Shown here in pieces: positions 9,384 to 19,699 of a stretch of 64,000 nt of DNA (positions are counted from its first letter, which is position 1; every line of letters begins with the position of its first letter). Below the pieces are notes generated by a model. That model was given only the letters and a program-made list of their open reading frames with translations. It had not been told where the DNA came from and made no database searches. Both the position numbers and the translations under genes were made by a program. The DNA is from JAWLFY01 sp964462125. Lineage in GTDB: Bacteria; Planctomycetota; Planctomycetia; Pirellulales; Pirellulaceae. The stretch covers positions 1-64,000 of the forward strand of contig CAYWXT010000002.1 in the NCBI GenBank assembly GCA_964462125.1, in the 5' to 3' direction.

Positions 9384-9492
9384 GACTGACTCCCGCATCG
9401 GATTCCACAAACTTCCCATCGTACCGCGGGCCGTCGCACGCCGCAGCGAGCGGACGGCGATTCCATGGCCATATTCAAACGAAACGGTGCGG

Positions 9493-10395
<903 letters not shown>

Positions 10396-10417
10396 GGAAC
10401 GATCGGTCCGCCGGAGG

Positions 10418-10738
10418 CTAGGGAGTGGGGTTGGAGCTGCTTGAGGCATGGCGAAACTCCGCTGCGCTCAACGATCGCGTGACTCGTTGATAACGCATGA
10501 TACCAAGGATCACCGTGACGAGGCCCAGGGCAACGAGCAGTGCCCCGGATATGACCGAACCCATCCGGTCGCTGTACAGCTCGATGACCGTCGCGCCGGA
10601 GGCAAGCAGCATGAGCGCGGTTCGCACGTAAGCCAACAGGGTGCGCTCGTTCGCCAACCGGGTGCGATCCGCCGCCAACTGGTCCCGCAGGGCGGAATCG
10701 CGATTCTCCGCGGGAGCCGTCGAGCCCGCTTCCGTCAT
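10418..10738 (-). CDS. DUF202 (YidH-type) inner-membrane protein
   Basis: A 106-residue protein with three predicted membrane segments. The family hallmark is visible: a soluble N-terminus with RTRLANERTLLAYVRTALML leading into the first helix, then a second hydrophobic stretch VISGALLVALGLVTVILGIM, ending in a basic tail. DUF202 proteins are small membrane proteins related to YidH and to the membrane part of yeast VTC polyphosphate polymerase; the bacterial function is not established. It is first in a leftward set with the metallophosphoesterase. Pairing of a VTC-like membrane domain with a phosphoesterase is suggestive only. Confidence 0.85.
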   Translation of the reverse strand: MTEAGSTAPAENRDSALRDQLAADRTRLANERTLLAYVRTALMLLASGATVIELYSDRMGSVISGALLVALGLVTVILGIMRYQRVTRSLSAAEFRHASSSSNPTP

Positions 10739-11026
10739 TGGTTCAACCTACTCGCTGGTCGGCGTCAATCGCGTCGCAACCTCACGGTCGCGTCACGGAT
10801 CGTGAACGCGGAAAACGATTGGATCATGCAACTGGAACGTAACGCCCCAGGATACTCCGTTCAAGCAGCACCCGCGTTTGGACCTGAAGGGGGCCTCGTC
10901 GCCCGGGGGAGTGAAGTCGCCCTGGCTGCGTTGCGACCTTGCGGTGTCCGGTGTACCGTGATCGGGCGACCGCCTCACGTCATTTCCCCCCTCGTGTTGC
11001 TCAACCGGTGAAGGACTCAACCCGGC
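10739..11026. other. Divergent intergenic region, DUF202 / OPT transporter
   Basis: This 288-nt stretch separates the leftward DUF202 gene from the rightward OPT gene and should carry both promoters. No open frame with coding character, hairpin with a U tract, or recognisable operator was seen. No confident -35/-10 pair could be placed. Confidence 0.4.
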
Positions 11027-12784
11027 ATGAAGACTGGAGCACAGATCCAACCGATCCATGGACGGTATCCGGAGTTCACCTGGGCGGCGATCCTGGTCGG
11101 CTGGATGATCGGGGCGGTGATCACGATCTCGGTGGCCTATGCTTCGCTGGTACTCGGATTTTCGATCGAGGGTTCCGAGCTGGCGGCGATCCTGGGGTGG
11201 GGCATCCTGCGGGGGGTGCTGCGGCGGACGAGCATCGTCGAGAACAACATCAACCAGACGATCGCATCGGCAGTCAATGGTGCATCGAGCGGGATCATGT
11301 TCAGTGTCCCGGCGCTGTTGATCCTCTCCAACCGGGCCGGCTTTGAATCGCTGGCGGAGATCGATCGCCCGGTTCTCGTGCTCTCGGCGATCACGGGTTG
11401 TGTGTTGGGGCTGTGCTTTGTGATCCCGCTTCGCAAGCAGATGATCGACTTTGACCGCTTAGCTTACCCGGGCGGGATCGCCGTGGCGGCGATCTTGAAA
11501 AGCCCTGGGGCAGGCGTTCGCAAAGCGATGCTGCTGCTCGGCGGTGTGGTCCTGGCGGCCGTTTGCCAGCTGTTGCTGATCGTCTTTGCTGAAGGAGCGC
11601 ATGACTGGCACGCCGGCGAGGTGATCGGATTGCCGCCGATGCTGAATATTTCGCTCTACCTGTCGATCATGACGATCGGCGTCGGTTACCTGTCGGGCAA
11701 GGGTGGCTTTTGGTTCGGCGCCGGCGGATTCATCTGCTACTTCCTGCTCTCCCCGTTGTTATCTCAGTTCGGGGAGCCCGCGATCGCGGCGATGACGAGC
11801 GATCCCGAAGCGATGAGGCTGACGCTTTATCGGCCGACCGGGATCGGGATGCTGATCGGAGCGGCGATCGGGGGAATCATCGCTGCCCTGCCAATGATCA
11901 TCGGGGCGATGCAATCGTTGCGGGGTGCCTCCGAGCGGGATGCCGGGGAGTTGGCAGCCAAAGACGAGATGCCGGTCAGTCTGCTGTACACGATGATCGG
12001 GTTGGGAAGCCTGATACTGCTCGGGATCGCCTGGTACGTCGGTGCCGGACAGCTGTCGCCCATGCGGGCGGTTCTCATGACGGCGGTCGGCATCGCTTGG
12101 ATCTGGGTCGCTGGCGTGATCGTGGCCGAATGCATCGGCCGCACCAACTGGTCCCCGTTGTCGGGGATGACCTTGATCGCAGTCACGCTGTTGATCGTGA
12201 TTATTCAAGGCGGCACCGATACGATGACCACGATTCGCGTCTCGGTGATGGTCGGCGCCGCGGTTTGTCTGGCGATCTCGCAGGCCAGCGACATCATGCT
12301 CGATTTGAAAAGCGGCTATTTGGTTGGGGGCGTGCCGCGGCGGCAACAGTTCGCGCAGTTCATCGGCACGTGGCTTGGACCGATCCTCGTGGTATGGTTG
12401 ATGTTTCTGTTGCATAGCACCAAGGAGGGCGGGATCGGCGGGCCGGAACTGCCGGCGCCCCAAGCGGCGGCGCTGGCCAGCACCATTGAATCGATCGTGC
12501 AAGGAGATGTCCCAGCCTATCGCTACGTTGCCGGCGGCGGGATGGGATTGATGCTGGCGCTGAGCGGACTGGGTGGCATCGGCGTGCTGGTGGGGCTCGG
12601 CTTCTACATGCCGTTCAATATCGTGATCACCTACACGATCGGAAACGTGTTGCGAGTGTTCAGTGATCGTTATTTGGGACGCCGGTTCGGGTTCGAAGTC
12701 GGCGTGCCCATCGCCGCGGGATTGATCGTTGGCGAGGCACTTGTGAATGTTGGCGAAGCGATTTGGCAGATCGTCCTTGAGTGA
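11027..12784 (+). CDS. OPT family oligopeptide/metal-chelate transporter
   Basis: A 585-residue polytopic membrane protein with about 14-15 hydrophobic segments. The first third carries the OPT signature region: TWAAILVGWMIGAVITISVA, then a run ending NNINQTIASAVNGASSGIMF, and later RLAYPGGIAVAAILKS. Bacterial OPT members are proton-coupled carriers of peptides or metal chelates such as siderophore-like complexes. The charged loop at about 300-320 (SERDAGELAAKDEMP) is the usual mid-protein cytoplasmic loop. A small membrane protein gene follows after 24 nt and is likely in the same transcript. No metal regulator or peptide-degrading gene adjoins it, so the substrate stays open. Confidence 0.9.
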   Translation: MKTGAQIQPIHGRYPEFTWAAILVGWMIGAVITISVAYASLVLGFSIEGSELAAILGWGILRGVLRRTSIVENNINQTIASAVNGASSGIMFSVPALLILSNRAGFESLAEIDRPVLVLSAITGCVLGLCFVIPLRKQMIDFDRLAYPGGIAVAAILKSPGAGVRKAMLLLGGVVLAAVCQLLLIVFAEGAHDWHAGEVIGLPPMLNISLYLSIMTIGVGYLSGKGGFWFGAGGFICYFLLSPLLSQFGEPAIAAMTSDPEAMRLTLYRPTGIGMLIGAAIGGIIAALPMIIGAMQSLRGASERDAGELAAKDEMPVSLLYTMIGLGSLILLGIAWYVGAGQLSPMRAVLMTAVGIAWIWVAGVIVAECIGRTNWSPLSGMTLIAVTLLIVIIQGGTDTMTTIRVSVMVGAAVCLAISQASDIMLDLKSGYLVGGVPRRQQFAQFIGTWLGPILVVWLMFLLHSTKEGGIGGPELPAPQAAALASTIESIVQGDVPAYRYVAGGGMGLMLALSGLGGIGVLVGLGFYMPFNIVITYTIGNVLRVFSDRYLGRRFGFEVGVPIAAGLIVGEALVNVGEAIWQIVLE

Positions 12785-12808
12785 TTCATCTGGAGACGAG
12801 GATCGACC

Positions 12809-13366
12809 ATGAAGGGTGCATTGGGACAGGTTCTATTGTGGATCGGGTTTCTGGGGGGAGCGTACGTTTCGGTCTGTCGGATGGAGCGGACCGAGTCTCC
12901 CTGGGAAACGATTCCCTGGAATTGGTACGCACTGTGTGCCGGCGTGGGGACGCTCGGTGTGGTGCTGCTTCGCCAGGACCGAACGTTCCGCCGTGCGCTC
13001 TCCGCCGCTTCGGAAACGAGTCTGGAATCAGTTCGCGGATCGCTTCAGGAAATTGAACGGCGAATCACCGAGTTGGCGACTCAGGTGGACCAGATGACCT
13101 GTGAAGAGGTGCTGGTGTACATCGATGATCGCTGCGTTCCCCTGTTCGCTGAGTTTGCGGATGGTCGGACGGTGATCCTGAACCGCTTTGGCACCTCCGT
13201 TTACGCAGAGGTGATGACGGAGTTTGCCAGTGGCGAGCGATACATCAACCGGTCCTGGTCGGCCGCCGCCGATGGCTATGTCGACGAGGTCGTGCGCTGT
13301 GTCCATGCGGCCCAGCAGTTCCTCCAAGCCGCGAACGCAACATTGGACGCGGCAGCAACGTCGTGA
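12809..13366 (+). CDS. Small membrane protein of unknown function
   Basis: A 185-residue protein not matched to a known family. It has two hydrophobic segments near the N-terminus (about 4-20 and 38-56), then a likely coiled coil (SVRGSLQEIERRITELATQV, about 76-95), and a soluble C-terminal part that begins CEEVLVYIDDRCVPLFAEF and ends with helical, Ala-rich sequence. It starts 24 nt after the OPT transporter gene and has a plausible GAGACGAGGA upstream. Context suggests a membrane partner or accessory of the transporter, but nothing in the sequence shows this directly. Confidence 0.7.
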   Translation: MKGALGQVLLWIGFLGGAYVSVCRMERTESPWETIPWNWYALCAGVGTLGVVLLRQDRTFRRALSAASETSLESVRGSLQEIERRITELATQVDQMTCEEVLVYIDDRCVPLFAEFADGRTVILNRFGTSVYAEVMTEFASGERYINRSWSAAADGYVDEVVRCVHAAQQFLQAANATLDAAATS

Positions 13367-13651
13367 CCGCGGCGAAGCCATGGCGATCATCAATCAGGCA
13401 CAACATCGATGCCAGACAAAATGGCCCCAAGCTGCGGCCGGAAGACTAGCGGGTCGAAGATGTCGGATCGGATCGCAGCGTTCTTTCAGATGGCGCGGTG
13501 CCATGGCGGCCTGTGTTGGCTGCTGGAGACGGCTCCGGTAGACTTCCGACTACGAGCACGTTGAATTCGTTTCCGTCGCGCCGGACGACGATTCGGAACA
13601 CTTTTCGTCAACACTTTCCATGCTTCGAATGTGCATTCCCCGAGTTCCTTC
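13367..13651. other. Intergenic region with no gene seen
   Basis: These 285 nt lie between the small membrane protein gene and the isomerase-like gene, both on the + strand. The only open frames are short and show no coding character. No hairpin or repeat was recognised. The promoter of the isomerase-like gene is expected here. Confidence 0.4.
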
Positions 13652-14542
13652 ATGCCGAAACTAGCCGCGTTCCCGAAACTTTACATGCAGGCCCTGTGCA
13701 AGACTGGGAGTATGTCGCTGACCGAGTGGATTGATCAGGCGGCGGAGCTGCCGATCGATGGACTGGAGTGGTATGCGGGTTTTTTGGAGATGCAAGACGA
13801 GGCGAACTGGATGCCGATCCGTCGCTACGTCGAGGCCAAGGGGCTGTGTGTTCCGATGATGTGTTGTTCTCCCGACTTCACTCATCCCGATCCGGAATTT
13901 CGGGCAGAGCAAATCGAGCACGAGAAGCGTTGGATCGACATGACCGCTGCGTTGGGAGGCCAGTATTGCCGGGTGCTCTCGGGGCAGCGACGGCCTGAGT
14001 TGAGCCGCGAAGAGGGGATACACCTCGCCGCCGAGTGTATCGATCTCTGCGCAGCTTATGCCGCTGAATGTGGCGTCACCTTGGTGATCGAAAACCATTA
14101 CAAGGACGACTTTTGGGCGTATCCGGAGTTCGCCCAAATGGCCGATGTGTTCTGCGATTTGGTCAATTCCGTGCAAGCCGAGAACTTTGGCGTCAACTAT
14201 GACCCCAGTAACACGATACTGGCCGGGGAGGATCCGATCGCGCTGCTCCGCCGGGTCGCGCCGCGGGTCGTGACGATGCATGCCAGCGACCGGTATTTGA
14301 TCGAAGGAACGCTGGAGGACTTACGGCGTGAAGAGCTGGGCGTTGAAGGCTACGCCGAGCGACTGCGGCACGGCGAGGTCGGTCGCGGGTTGAACGACTA
14401 CGACGCCATCTTCTCGATCCTGAAAGAGAGCGGTTTTGCCGACAATTGGATCAGCATCGAAGACGGTGTCGAGGGGATGGACCAACTGATGCGGAGTGCG
14501 GAGTTCTTGCGGGGGAAGGTCACGGTGCACTGGCCGGAATGA
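13652..14542 (+). CDS. Sugar phosphate isomerase/epimerase (xylose isomerase-like TIM barrel)
   Basis: A 296-residue cytoplasmic TIM-barrel protein from the ATG at 13652; a GTG 21 nt upstream is less likely. Candidate metal ligands are in the order expected for the AP2Ec/xylose isomerase-like superfamily: Glu in TLVIENHYKDD, Asp in GVNYDPSNTIL, His in VVTMHASDRYL and Glu in WISIEDGVEGM. There is no signal peptide. Relatives in planctomycetes are numerous and act on inositols, keto-sugars or tagaturonate-like substrates. It stands alone between unrelated genes, so the substrate cannot be inferred. It converges on the next gene with only 3 nt between them. Confidence 0.88.
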   Translation: MPKLAAFPKLYMQALCKTGSMSLTEWIDQAAELPIDGLEWYAGFLEMQDEANWMPIRRYVEAKGLCVPMMCCSPDFTHPDPEFRAEQIEHEKRWIDMTAALGGQYCRVLSGQRRPELSREEGIHLAAECIDLCAAYAAECGVTLVIENHYKDDFWAYPEFAQMADVFCDLVNSVQAENFGVNYDPSNTILAGEDPIALLRRVAPRVVTMHASDRYLIEGTLEDLRREELGVEGYAERLRHGEVGRGLNDYDAIFSILKESGFADNWISIEDGVEGMDQLMRSAEFLRGKVTVHWPE

Positions 14543-14545
14543 GCA

Positions 14546-15007
14546 CTAGGGGGCAGTTGCGAGTTCGCCTTGGTCATCGACGTTCTCAATTTTCTCCGGC
14601 AGCGGTCCACGGATCGATGCCTCGCTCTCGTAGACGAACTTGGAATGCCTTTGGTAGATGATTGACTGTTCGTTTTCACGGAACACGACGTACAAATCGT
14701 GCGTGAGCAGGGGAAACCCAGCGATCCAGCTGAATACTTCGACCTGGTCACCCCCATCGCGGAAAATCCGCGACGGCGGTTTTCCCAACAGCGCGCGGAC
14801 ATCTTCGTTGGTAAACGGAGAATCCGCAGACCGGTGGGCTTCTTGTGACTGGGTCGCTATCTGGTGGTACGCCTGTTCGACACTCGGCCGCGCGATCGCA
14901 TAGTCGTAGATGAGTGCCGCGAACGCGACAGCCAGTACGATTCCCAAGGCGATTTTTCGCATCACGGCATGATGTCGTCGGAGTCCCTGATTTTCATAAT
15001 CAGACAT
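14546..15007 (-). CDS. Hypothetical membrane-anchored protein
   Basis: A 153-residue protein with one hydrophobic segment (IALGIVLAVAFAALIYDYAI, about 18-37), suggesting a type II membrane anchor with the remaining 115 residues outside. The outer part contains a GKPPSRIFRDGGDQVEVFSW run and a beta-rich LLTHDLYVVFRENEQSIIYQ run, reminiscent of small lipocalin-like or SmpA/OmlA-like beta folds, though no family match is claimed. The start at 15007 is an ATG; an ATG at 14962 would remove 15 polar residues and keep the anchor. It converges on the isomerase-like gene. Confidence 0.65.
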   Translation of the reverse strand: MSDYENQGLRRHHAVMRKIALGIVLAVAFAALIYDYAIARPSVEQAYHQIATQSQEAHRSADSPFTNEDVRALLGKPPSRIFRDGGDQVEVFSWIAGFPLLTHDLYVVFRENEQSIIYQRHSKFVYESEASIRGPLPEKIENVDDQGELATAP

Positions 15008-15128
15008 CGCGAATCATTCGGTTCTGCAAGGAAGGGCGGACGACCGAGATTTGACTACAATCGAGAGCGTTTCGCAAACCCGCGCCGACCCGATTCGGCT
15101 CTCGGCTCCGTCAGAAACCGGCCCCTTG

Positions 15129-15180
15129 CCCTGTCGGGCTCCCCCCACTGTTCGTTCCACGGTGGGGGAGAGGGACAGGG
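15129..15180. repeat. REP-like GC-rich palindrome upstream of the sulfatase
   Basis: The left arm CCCTGTCGGGCTCCCCCCAC (15129-15148) and right arm GTGGGGGAGAGGGACAGGG (15162-15180) are nearly perfect complements around a 13-nt loop. Such CCCTGTCCCTCTCCC...GGGAGAGGG hairpins occur as scattered repeats in many GC-rich genomes. The element sits 70 nt before the sulfatase start and could also form a terminator or leader hairpin. Confidence 0.6.
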
Positions 15181-15251
15181 TGAGGAGTCGCTTCACGACC
15201 GTTTTTCCAGTTTTCTGAGAGTGCCTTGCGTTCCCATTTCGAGGTAAACCA

Positions 15252-16715
15252 GTGATCCGTTCCCTCTGGGGCCAAACCCTTGGTCTGTTGGCCCTGACAT
15301 TCTCGGCGTTTTCCGCGACCCAACCGGCTGCCGCGGCGCAACTGCCCGCGGCCGGTCCGAACATCCTTTTCATCTATCTCGATGATTACGGTTGGCGAGA
15401 CACCGGATTCATGGGTTCGGACTACTACGAGACGCCGCACATGGACGAATTGGCCGCGGCCGGAATGACGTTCACCGACGCCTATTCCTGTGCCGCCAAC
15501 TGCGCCCCGGCCCGGGGCTGCCTGTTGTCGGGGCAATACACCCCGCGCCACGAGATCTTCAACGTCGGCACCCGGCGGCGCGGCAAACGCAAGTTCGGCT
15601 CGCTGATGCACGTGCCGGGTACCGACACGCTGCGGCGAGACGTGCGGACCTGGGCCCATTGCATTCGCGACGCCGGGTACCGGACCGCCACGATGGGGAA
15701 ATGGCATCTCAGCGAAGACCCGCTGCCATACGGATTCGATGTCAACGTCGGTGGCTCTCACAGCGGCAGTCCCCCCAAGGGATACTTCCCCCCGCATCCC
15801 GGGGCTCCCGGATTGGCCGATGCGCCGGAGGATGAGTACCTGACCGATCGCCTGCATGACGAGGCGATCCGTTTCATCGAGGAAAATCAATCCCGACCCT
15901 GGCTACTCTATCTGACCCACTTTGCGGTCCATACGCCGCTGCAGGGCAAGCCAGAGCTGGTCGAAAAGTACGAGAGCAAGCCGCCGGGGGAACTGCACGA
16001 CTCCGCCGTGATGGCAGCGATGATCGAGAGCGTGGACGAAGGGGTAGGCCGGTTGCTCGCCAAGCTCGATGAGTTGGAACTGGCGGAGAACACCGTGGTA
16101 ATTCTGTATTCCGACAATGGAGGTTACGGCCCAGCGACCTCGATGGAACCGCTGAAAGGCTACAAGGGGACGTATTACGAAGGTGGCATCCGCGTTCCAT
16201 TGGCGGTCCGCTGGCCGGATGTTGTCGAGCCGAACTCAAGCTGCGATGTCCCGGTCACCGGAGTCGATCTGTTCCCGACCCTGGCCCGGATCGCCGGGGC
16301 GGAGTTGCCGGCCGATCAAGCCCTCGATGGCGTCGATCTGACGCCGCTGCTCCGCGGTGAATCTTCCCCGCCGGAGCGGGCGCTCTTTTGGCACTTCCCC
16401 GCCTACCTGCAGAGCTACTCCCGCATCGACGGCCAGCGCGATCCGCTGTTTCGAAGCCGTCCCTGCAGCATCATCCGGGACGGCGATTGGAAGCTCCACG
16501 AATACTTCGAAGACGGCGCGATCGAGCTCTACAACCTGAAGGAGGATATCGGGGAGACGAACAATTTGGCGGAAAGGGAACCACAGCGGGCCGCGGCGTT
16601 ACTCGACAAGTTGAAGCGTTGGCGGGCAGAAATCGACGCCCCCGTTCCCACCGAGCCCAATCCCCAATACGACGCCGATGCCGAGCAAGCCGCGATTCAG
16701 CGTGCATCCCGTTGA
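15252..16715 (+). CDS. Exported sulfatase (formylglycine-dependent)
   Basis: A 487-residue exported hydrolase of the alkaline phosphatase superfamily that removes sulfate esters, in planctomycetes usually from algal polysaccharides. The N-terminus is a signal peptide ending near PAAAAQ (25-30). NILFIYLDDYGWRD places the metal Asp pair at 44-45. The sulfatase signature CAPARGCLLSG starts at Cys84, the residue expected to be turned into formylglycine by FGE. GKWHL and YSDNGGYGP supply further active-site residues. The start is GTG at 15252, with GAGGT 7 nt upstream. No maturase is in the window. The sugar substrate cannot be told from the sequence. Confidence 0.93.
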   Translation: MIRSLWGQTLGLLALTFSAFSATQPAAAAQLPAAGPNILFIYLDDYGWRDTGFMGSDYYETPHMDELAAAGMTFTDAYSCAANCAPARGCLLSGQYTPRHEIFNVGTRRRGKRKFGSLMHVPGTDTLRRDVRTWAHCIRDAGYRTATMGKWHLSEDPLPYGFDVNVGGSHSGSPPKGYFPPHPGAPGLADAPEDEYLTDRLHDEAIRFIEENQSRPWLLYLTHFAVHTPLQGKPELVEKYESKPPGELHDSAVMAAMIESVDEGVGRLLAKLDELELAENTVVILYSDNGGYGPATSMEPLKGYKGTYYEGGIRVPLAVRWPDVVEPNSSCDVPVTGVDLFPTLARIAGAELPADQALDGVDLTPLLRGESSPPERALFWHFPAYLQSYSRIDGQRDPLFRSRPCSIIRDGDWKLHEYFEDGAIELYNLKEDIGETNNLAEREPQRAAALLDKLKRWRAEIDAPVPTEPNPQYDADAEQAAIQRASR

Positions 16716-16740
16716 GGAGCAGGAACCGAGCTGGTGAGCC

Positions 16741-18060
16741 TCAGCGGCGAAGCACCGCTTCGGCAGCGGCGACGGTTTCGTCGATCATCGCCTCACTGTG
16801 CGTACGGCTGAAGAACCACGCCTCGAATTGGCTGCAGGGAAGATAAACACCTCGTTCGATCATGCCCCAGAAAAAGCGGGCGAAGGCTTGGCGATCGGAC
16901 TTCTCGGCGTCGTCCCACTGCCGGACCGGTTGAGCGCTGAAAAACAGCGTCAGCATGCTGCCGATCTGCTGGACCTGGTGGTCGACGCCGGCTTCCGTGG
17001 CGGCACGGCGAAGACCTTCGGCAAGACGATCTCCGAGCCGTTCCAGCTGCTCATAGGGGGGATCATCCCGCAAGATCCGGAGTGTCATGCTGCCGGCGGC
17101 GACGGCGACCGGGTTGCCGCTGAGCGTGCCGGCTTGAAAGATCTTTCCGGCCGGCAGCACCTGATCCATGATCTCCGCCTTGCCCCCGTAGGCTCCCAAC
17201 GGCATGCCGCCGCCAACGATCTTTCCCAACGTTGTCATGTCGGGCGTGATTCCGAATCGTTCTTGCGCACCGCCCAACGCCAGGCGGAACCCGGTCATCA
17301 CCTCGTCGAAGATCAGGATCGCGCCGCGCTCACGGGTCAGCCGGCGGAGCTGCTGCAGAAAATCCATGGACGGAATGACGCACCCCATGTTGCCGACGAC
17401 CGGCTCCATGATCACCGCTGCGATCTGCCCGGCGTGCTGGTCAAATGCGGCGCCGATCGCATCGATGTCGTTGTAGGGCAACACGATCGTGTCTTGCCCG
17501 GCACCGGGAGTGACGCCGGGGGAATCGGGGACGCCAAGGGTCGCGGCGCTGCTCCCCGCAGCTACCAACAGGCTGTCGACGTGGCCGTGGTAGTTGCCGG
17601 CAAACTTGATCACCTTCGTTCGCCCGGTCGCTCCTCGGGCGACCCGGATGGCGCTCATCGTGGCTTCCGTACCACTGTTGACCAGCCGCACATTCTCGAT
17701 ACTCGGAACGGCTTCGATGATCTGTTCGGCGAGCTGCGATTCCGCTTCGGTCGGTGCGCCGAAACTGGTCCCCCGTTCCGCGGCCCGCTGAACGGACTCG
17801 ATGACTTCCTCCTGAGCGTGCCCCAGGATCATCGGCCCCCAGGAGCCAACATAGTCGAGGAAGCGGCGACCATCGACATCGAACAGGTGCGGCCCGGCGG
17901 CGCGCTCGATGAACAGTGGCGTACCGCCGACGGCACCAAAGGCGCGGGCGGGACTGTTGACGCCGCCAGGCATCAAGCGGCAGGCGCGCTCGAACGCGGC
18001 CACACTGCGGGGGCCGGCCTGTTGCCGTCCGGATGTTTTTGATTCCTCAGAAGCAGGCAA
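16741..18060 (-). CDS. hemL: Glutamate-1-semialdehyde 2,1-aminomutase
   Basis: A 439-residue PLP enzyme of the C5 route to 5-aminolevulinate, the first tetrapyrrole precursor. The class III aminotransferase features are complete: the NSGTEATMSAIRVAR loop (128-142), Asp252 in FDEVMTGFRL, and the PLP-binding Lys280 in TLGKIVGGGMPLGAYGG. The N-terminal MPGGVNSPARAF run is diagnostic for HemL against other aminotransferases of the class. Length is usual. It is transcribed leftward, convergent with the sulfatase (25 nt apart), and is separated by 164 nt from the DUF1501 gene behind it, so it probably has its own promoter. Confidence 0.96.
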   Translation of the reverse strand: MPASEESKTSGRQQAGPRSVAAFERACRLMPGGVNSPARAFGAVGGTPLFIERAAGPHLFDVDGRRFLDYVGSWGPMILGHAQEEVIESVQRAAERGTSFGAPTEAESQLAEQIIEAVPSIENVRLVNSGTEATMSAIRVARGATGRTKVIKFAGNYHGHVDSLLVAAGSSAATLGVPDSPGVTPGAGQDTIVLPYNDIDAIGAAFDQHAGQIAAVIMEPVVGNMGCVIPSMDFLQQLRRLTRERGAILIFDEVMTGFRLALGGAQERFGITPDMTTLGKIVGGGMPLGAYGGKAEIMDQVLPAGKIFQAGTLSGNPVAVAAGSMTLRILRDDPPYEQLERLGDRLAEGLRRAATEAGVDHQVQQIGSMLTLFFSAQPVRQWDDAEKSDRQAFARFFWGMIERGVYLPCSQFEAWFFSRTHSEAMIDETVAAAEAVLRR

Positions 18061-18224
18061 CGTTTTTTTCCTGGTGATAAGTGGAGAGTGGTACGTTCAA
18101 ACGGTGATAACGCGGTCGAGGCCGGACGGCTTGCGCCGTGCCGTTACAATTCGGAGGGCATCGGGCAATCGGCGGCGGCTCAAGGTCTTCGGCAGTCACC
18201 ATCCGGCTGGTTTTCAAGGAAAGC

Positions 18225-19691
18225 CTAGGCAATGATCGAGTGGATCGGTTCGCCATAGTCTTTCTCCAACCGTTTGCGCCCCGGGACGGCAAGCTCGCGG
18301 GGATCGAGCCCGAGCTGGTGCAGGACCGTCGCGTGGATGTCGGTCACGTAGTGTCGGTCTTCGACGGCATGGAAGCCGATCTCGTCGGTCGCCCCGTGGG
18401 CGACGCCGCCTTTGATTCCTCCACCGGCCATCCAGACGCTGAATCCGTACGGATGGTGATCCCGGCCGTCGGAGTGCTGCGACCCAGGAGTCCTGCCGAA
18501 TTCGGTTGCCCAGACGACCAAAGTCTCGTCCAGCAACCCGCGTCGACGAAGGTCCTTGAGCAGCGCTCCGATCGGCTGATCGACCTGTTTGCACAACCGC
18601 GTATGGCCCGACTTGAGTCCCTTGTGCGCATCCCACTGGCCCGCACCTCCGTTGCTGCCGTGGTAGACCTGGACAAAGCGGACGCCCCGTTCGACCAACC
18701 GCCGGGCCGTCAACATCTTTTCGCCAAAATCCTTGGTCTCGGATTGGCCGATGCCGTACATGTCGACCGTGTCCGCTGTCTCCTCCTCGAACCGCACCAC
18801 CTCCGGTACGGCGGTCTGCATTCGAAACGCCAACTCATAGGCCTCAATCCTCGCCCGAACGGTGTCGTCGGAGGGGAACTTGGCTGCGGTCATCTCGTTG
18901 AGTTCCCGAACGAGTGAGAACTCCGCGGCCTGTTCCGCCGCTTCCAGGTCCTCCGGACGCCGCGCGTAGGGGAGCGGATCGACCGGATCGACGTTGAGTG
19001 GAATCCCGTCGTACTGCGGCCCCAAGTAGTTCGCCCGGTGCGCCTCCATTCCGCCGCAGCAATCGGCGATCGGGGTTCCCATCACCACGAACTGCGGCAG
19101 ATTGTCGTTCAGCGAACCGAGGCCGTAATTGACCCACGAGCCGATCGTCGGGAAGAACCCATCGACGCGGTGGCGGCCGGTGTGGAACTGCAGCTGCGCG
19201 CCGTGGTTGCTGTCCTCGGTCCACATGCTGCGGATCAAACAGAGGTCATCGGCAGACTCCGCCAGGTGCGGCCACCAGTCGCTGATTTCGATTCCCGACT
19301 GCCCGCGTTTCTGAAAACCGACCTGCATCGGGAAGATTTCTTTGCGGACAAAGCCATTGTTCGGATCAAAGGCAACGACCCGCTCATTCTCCAAAAATGG
19401 CGACTCCAGCACATCGGCGAAGGGCGATTCCTCGATCGTCTTCCCGGCGTACTGGTTCAGCGCCGGTTTGGGATCGAACGATTCCATGTGGCTCGTGCCG
19501 CCGATCATGAACAACCAAATCACATTCTTGGCCTTGGGCGCCAGATGTCGGAAGGGGGTGGTTTCCCCAGCGGCGGCGGCGTCCTGGTCAAGCATCGAGG
19601 CGAGTGCGACACTTCCAAGCCCCAATCCAGAGTGGGCGAGAAACGCGCGGCGGTGACGCGGGTCGATACGGCGATCGATCGGGTTTTTCAT
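18225..19691 (-). CDS. DUF1501 family protein, exported
   Basis: A 488-residue protein of the planctomycete-rich DUF1501 family, a relative of the sulfatase/alkaline phosphatase fold of unknown activity. It starts with a Tat-like signal (RRAFLAHSGLGLGSVALAS). Family landmarks include VIWLFMIGGTSHMESFDPKP, QVYHGSNGGAGQWDAHKG, a VVWATEFGRTPGSQ run and the His-rich SDGRDHHPYGFSVWMAGGG. It begins 8 nt after the stop codon of the DUF1549/DUF1553 gene, so the two form one leftward transcript. Such DUF1549/1553 plus DUF1501 pairs recur many times per planctomycete genome; their biochemical role has not been shown. Confidence 0.93.
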   Translation of the reverse strand: MKNPIDRRIDPRHRRAFLAHSGLGLGSVALASMLDQDAAAAGETTPFRHLAPKAKNVIWLFMIGGTSHMESFDPKPALNQYAGKTIEESPFADVLESPFLENERVVAFDPNNGFVRKEIFPMQVGFQKRGQSGIEISDWWPHLAESADDLCLIRSMWTEDSNHGAQLQFHTGRHRVDGFFPTIGSWVNYGLGSLNDNLPQFVVMGTPIADCCGGMEAHRANYLGPQYDGIPLNVDPVDPLPYARRPEDLEAAEQAAEFSLVRELNEMTAAKFPSDDTVRARIEAYELAFRMQTAVPEVVRFEEETADTVDMYGIGQSETKDFGEKMLTARRLVERGVRFVQVYHGSNGGAGQWDAHKGLKSGHTRLCKQVDQPIGALLKDLRRRGLLDETLVVWATEFGRTPGSQHSDGRDHHPYGFSVWMAGGGIKGGVAHGATDEIGFHAVEDRHYVTDIHATVLHQLGLDPRELAVPGRKRLEKDYGEPIHSIIA

Positions 19692-19699
19692 CAGACTAC

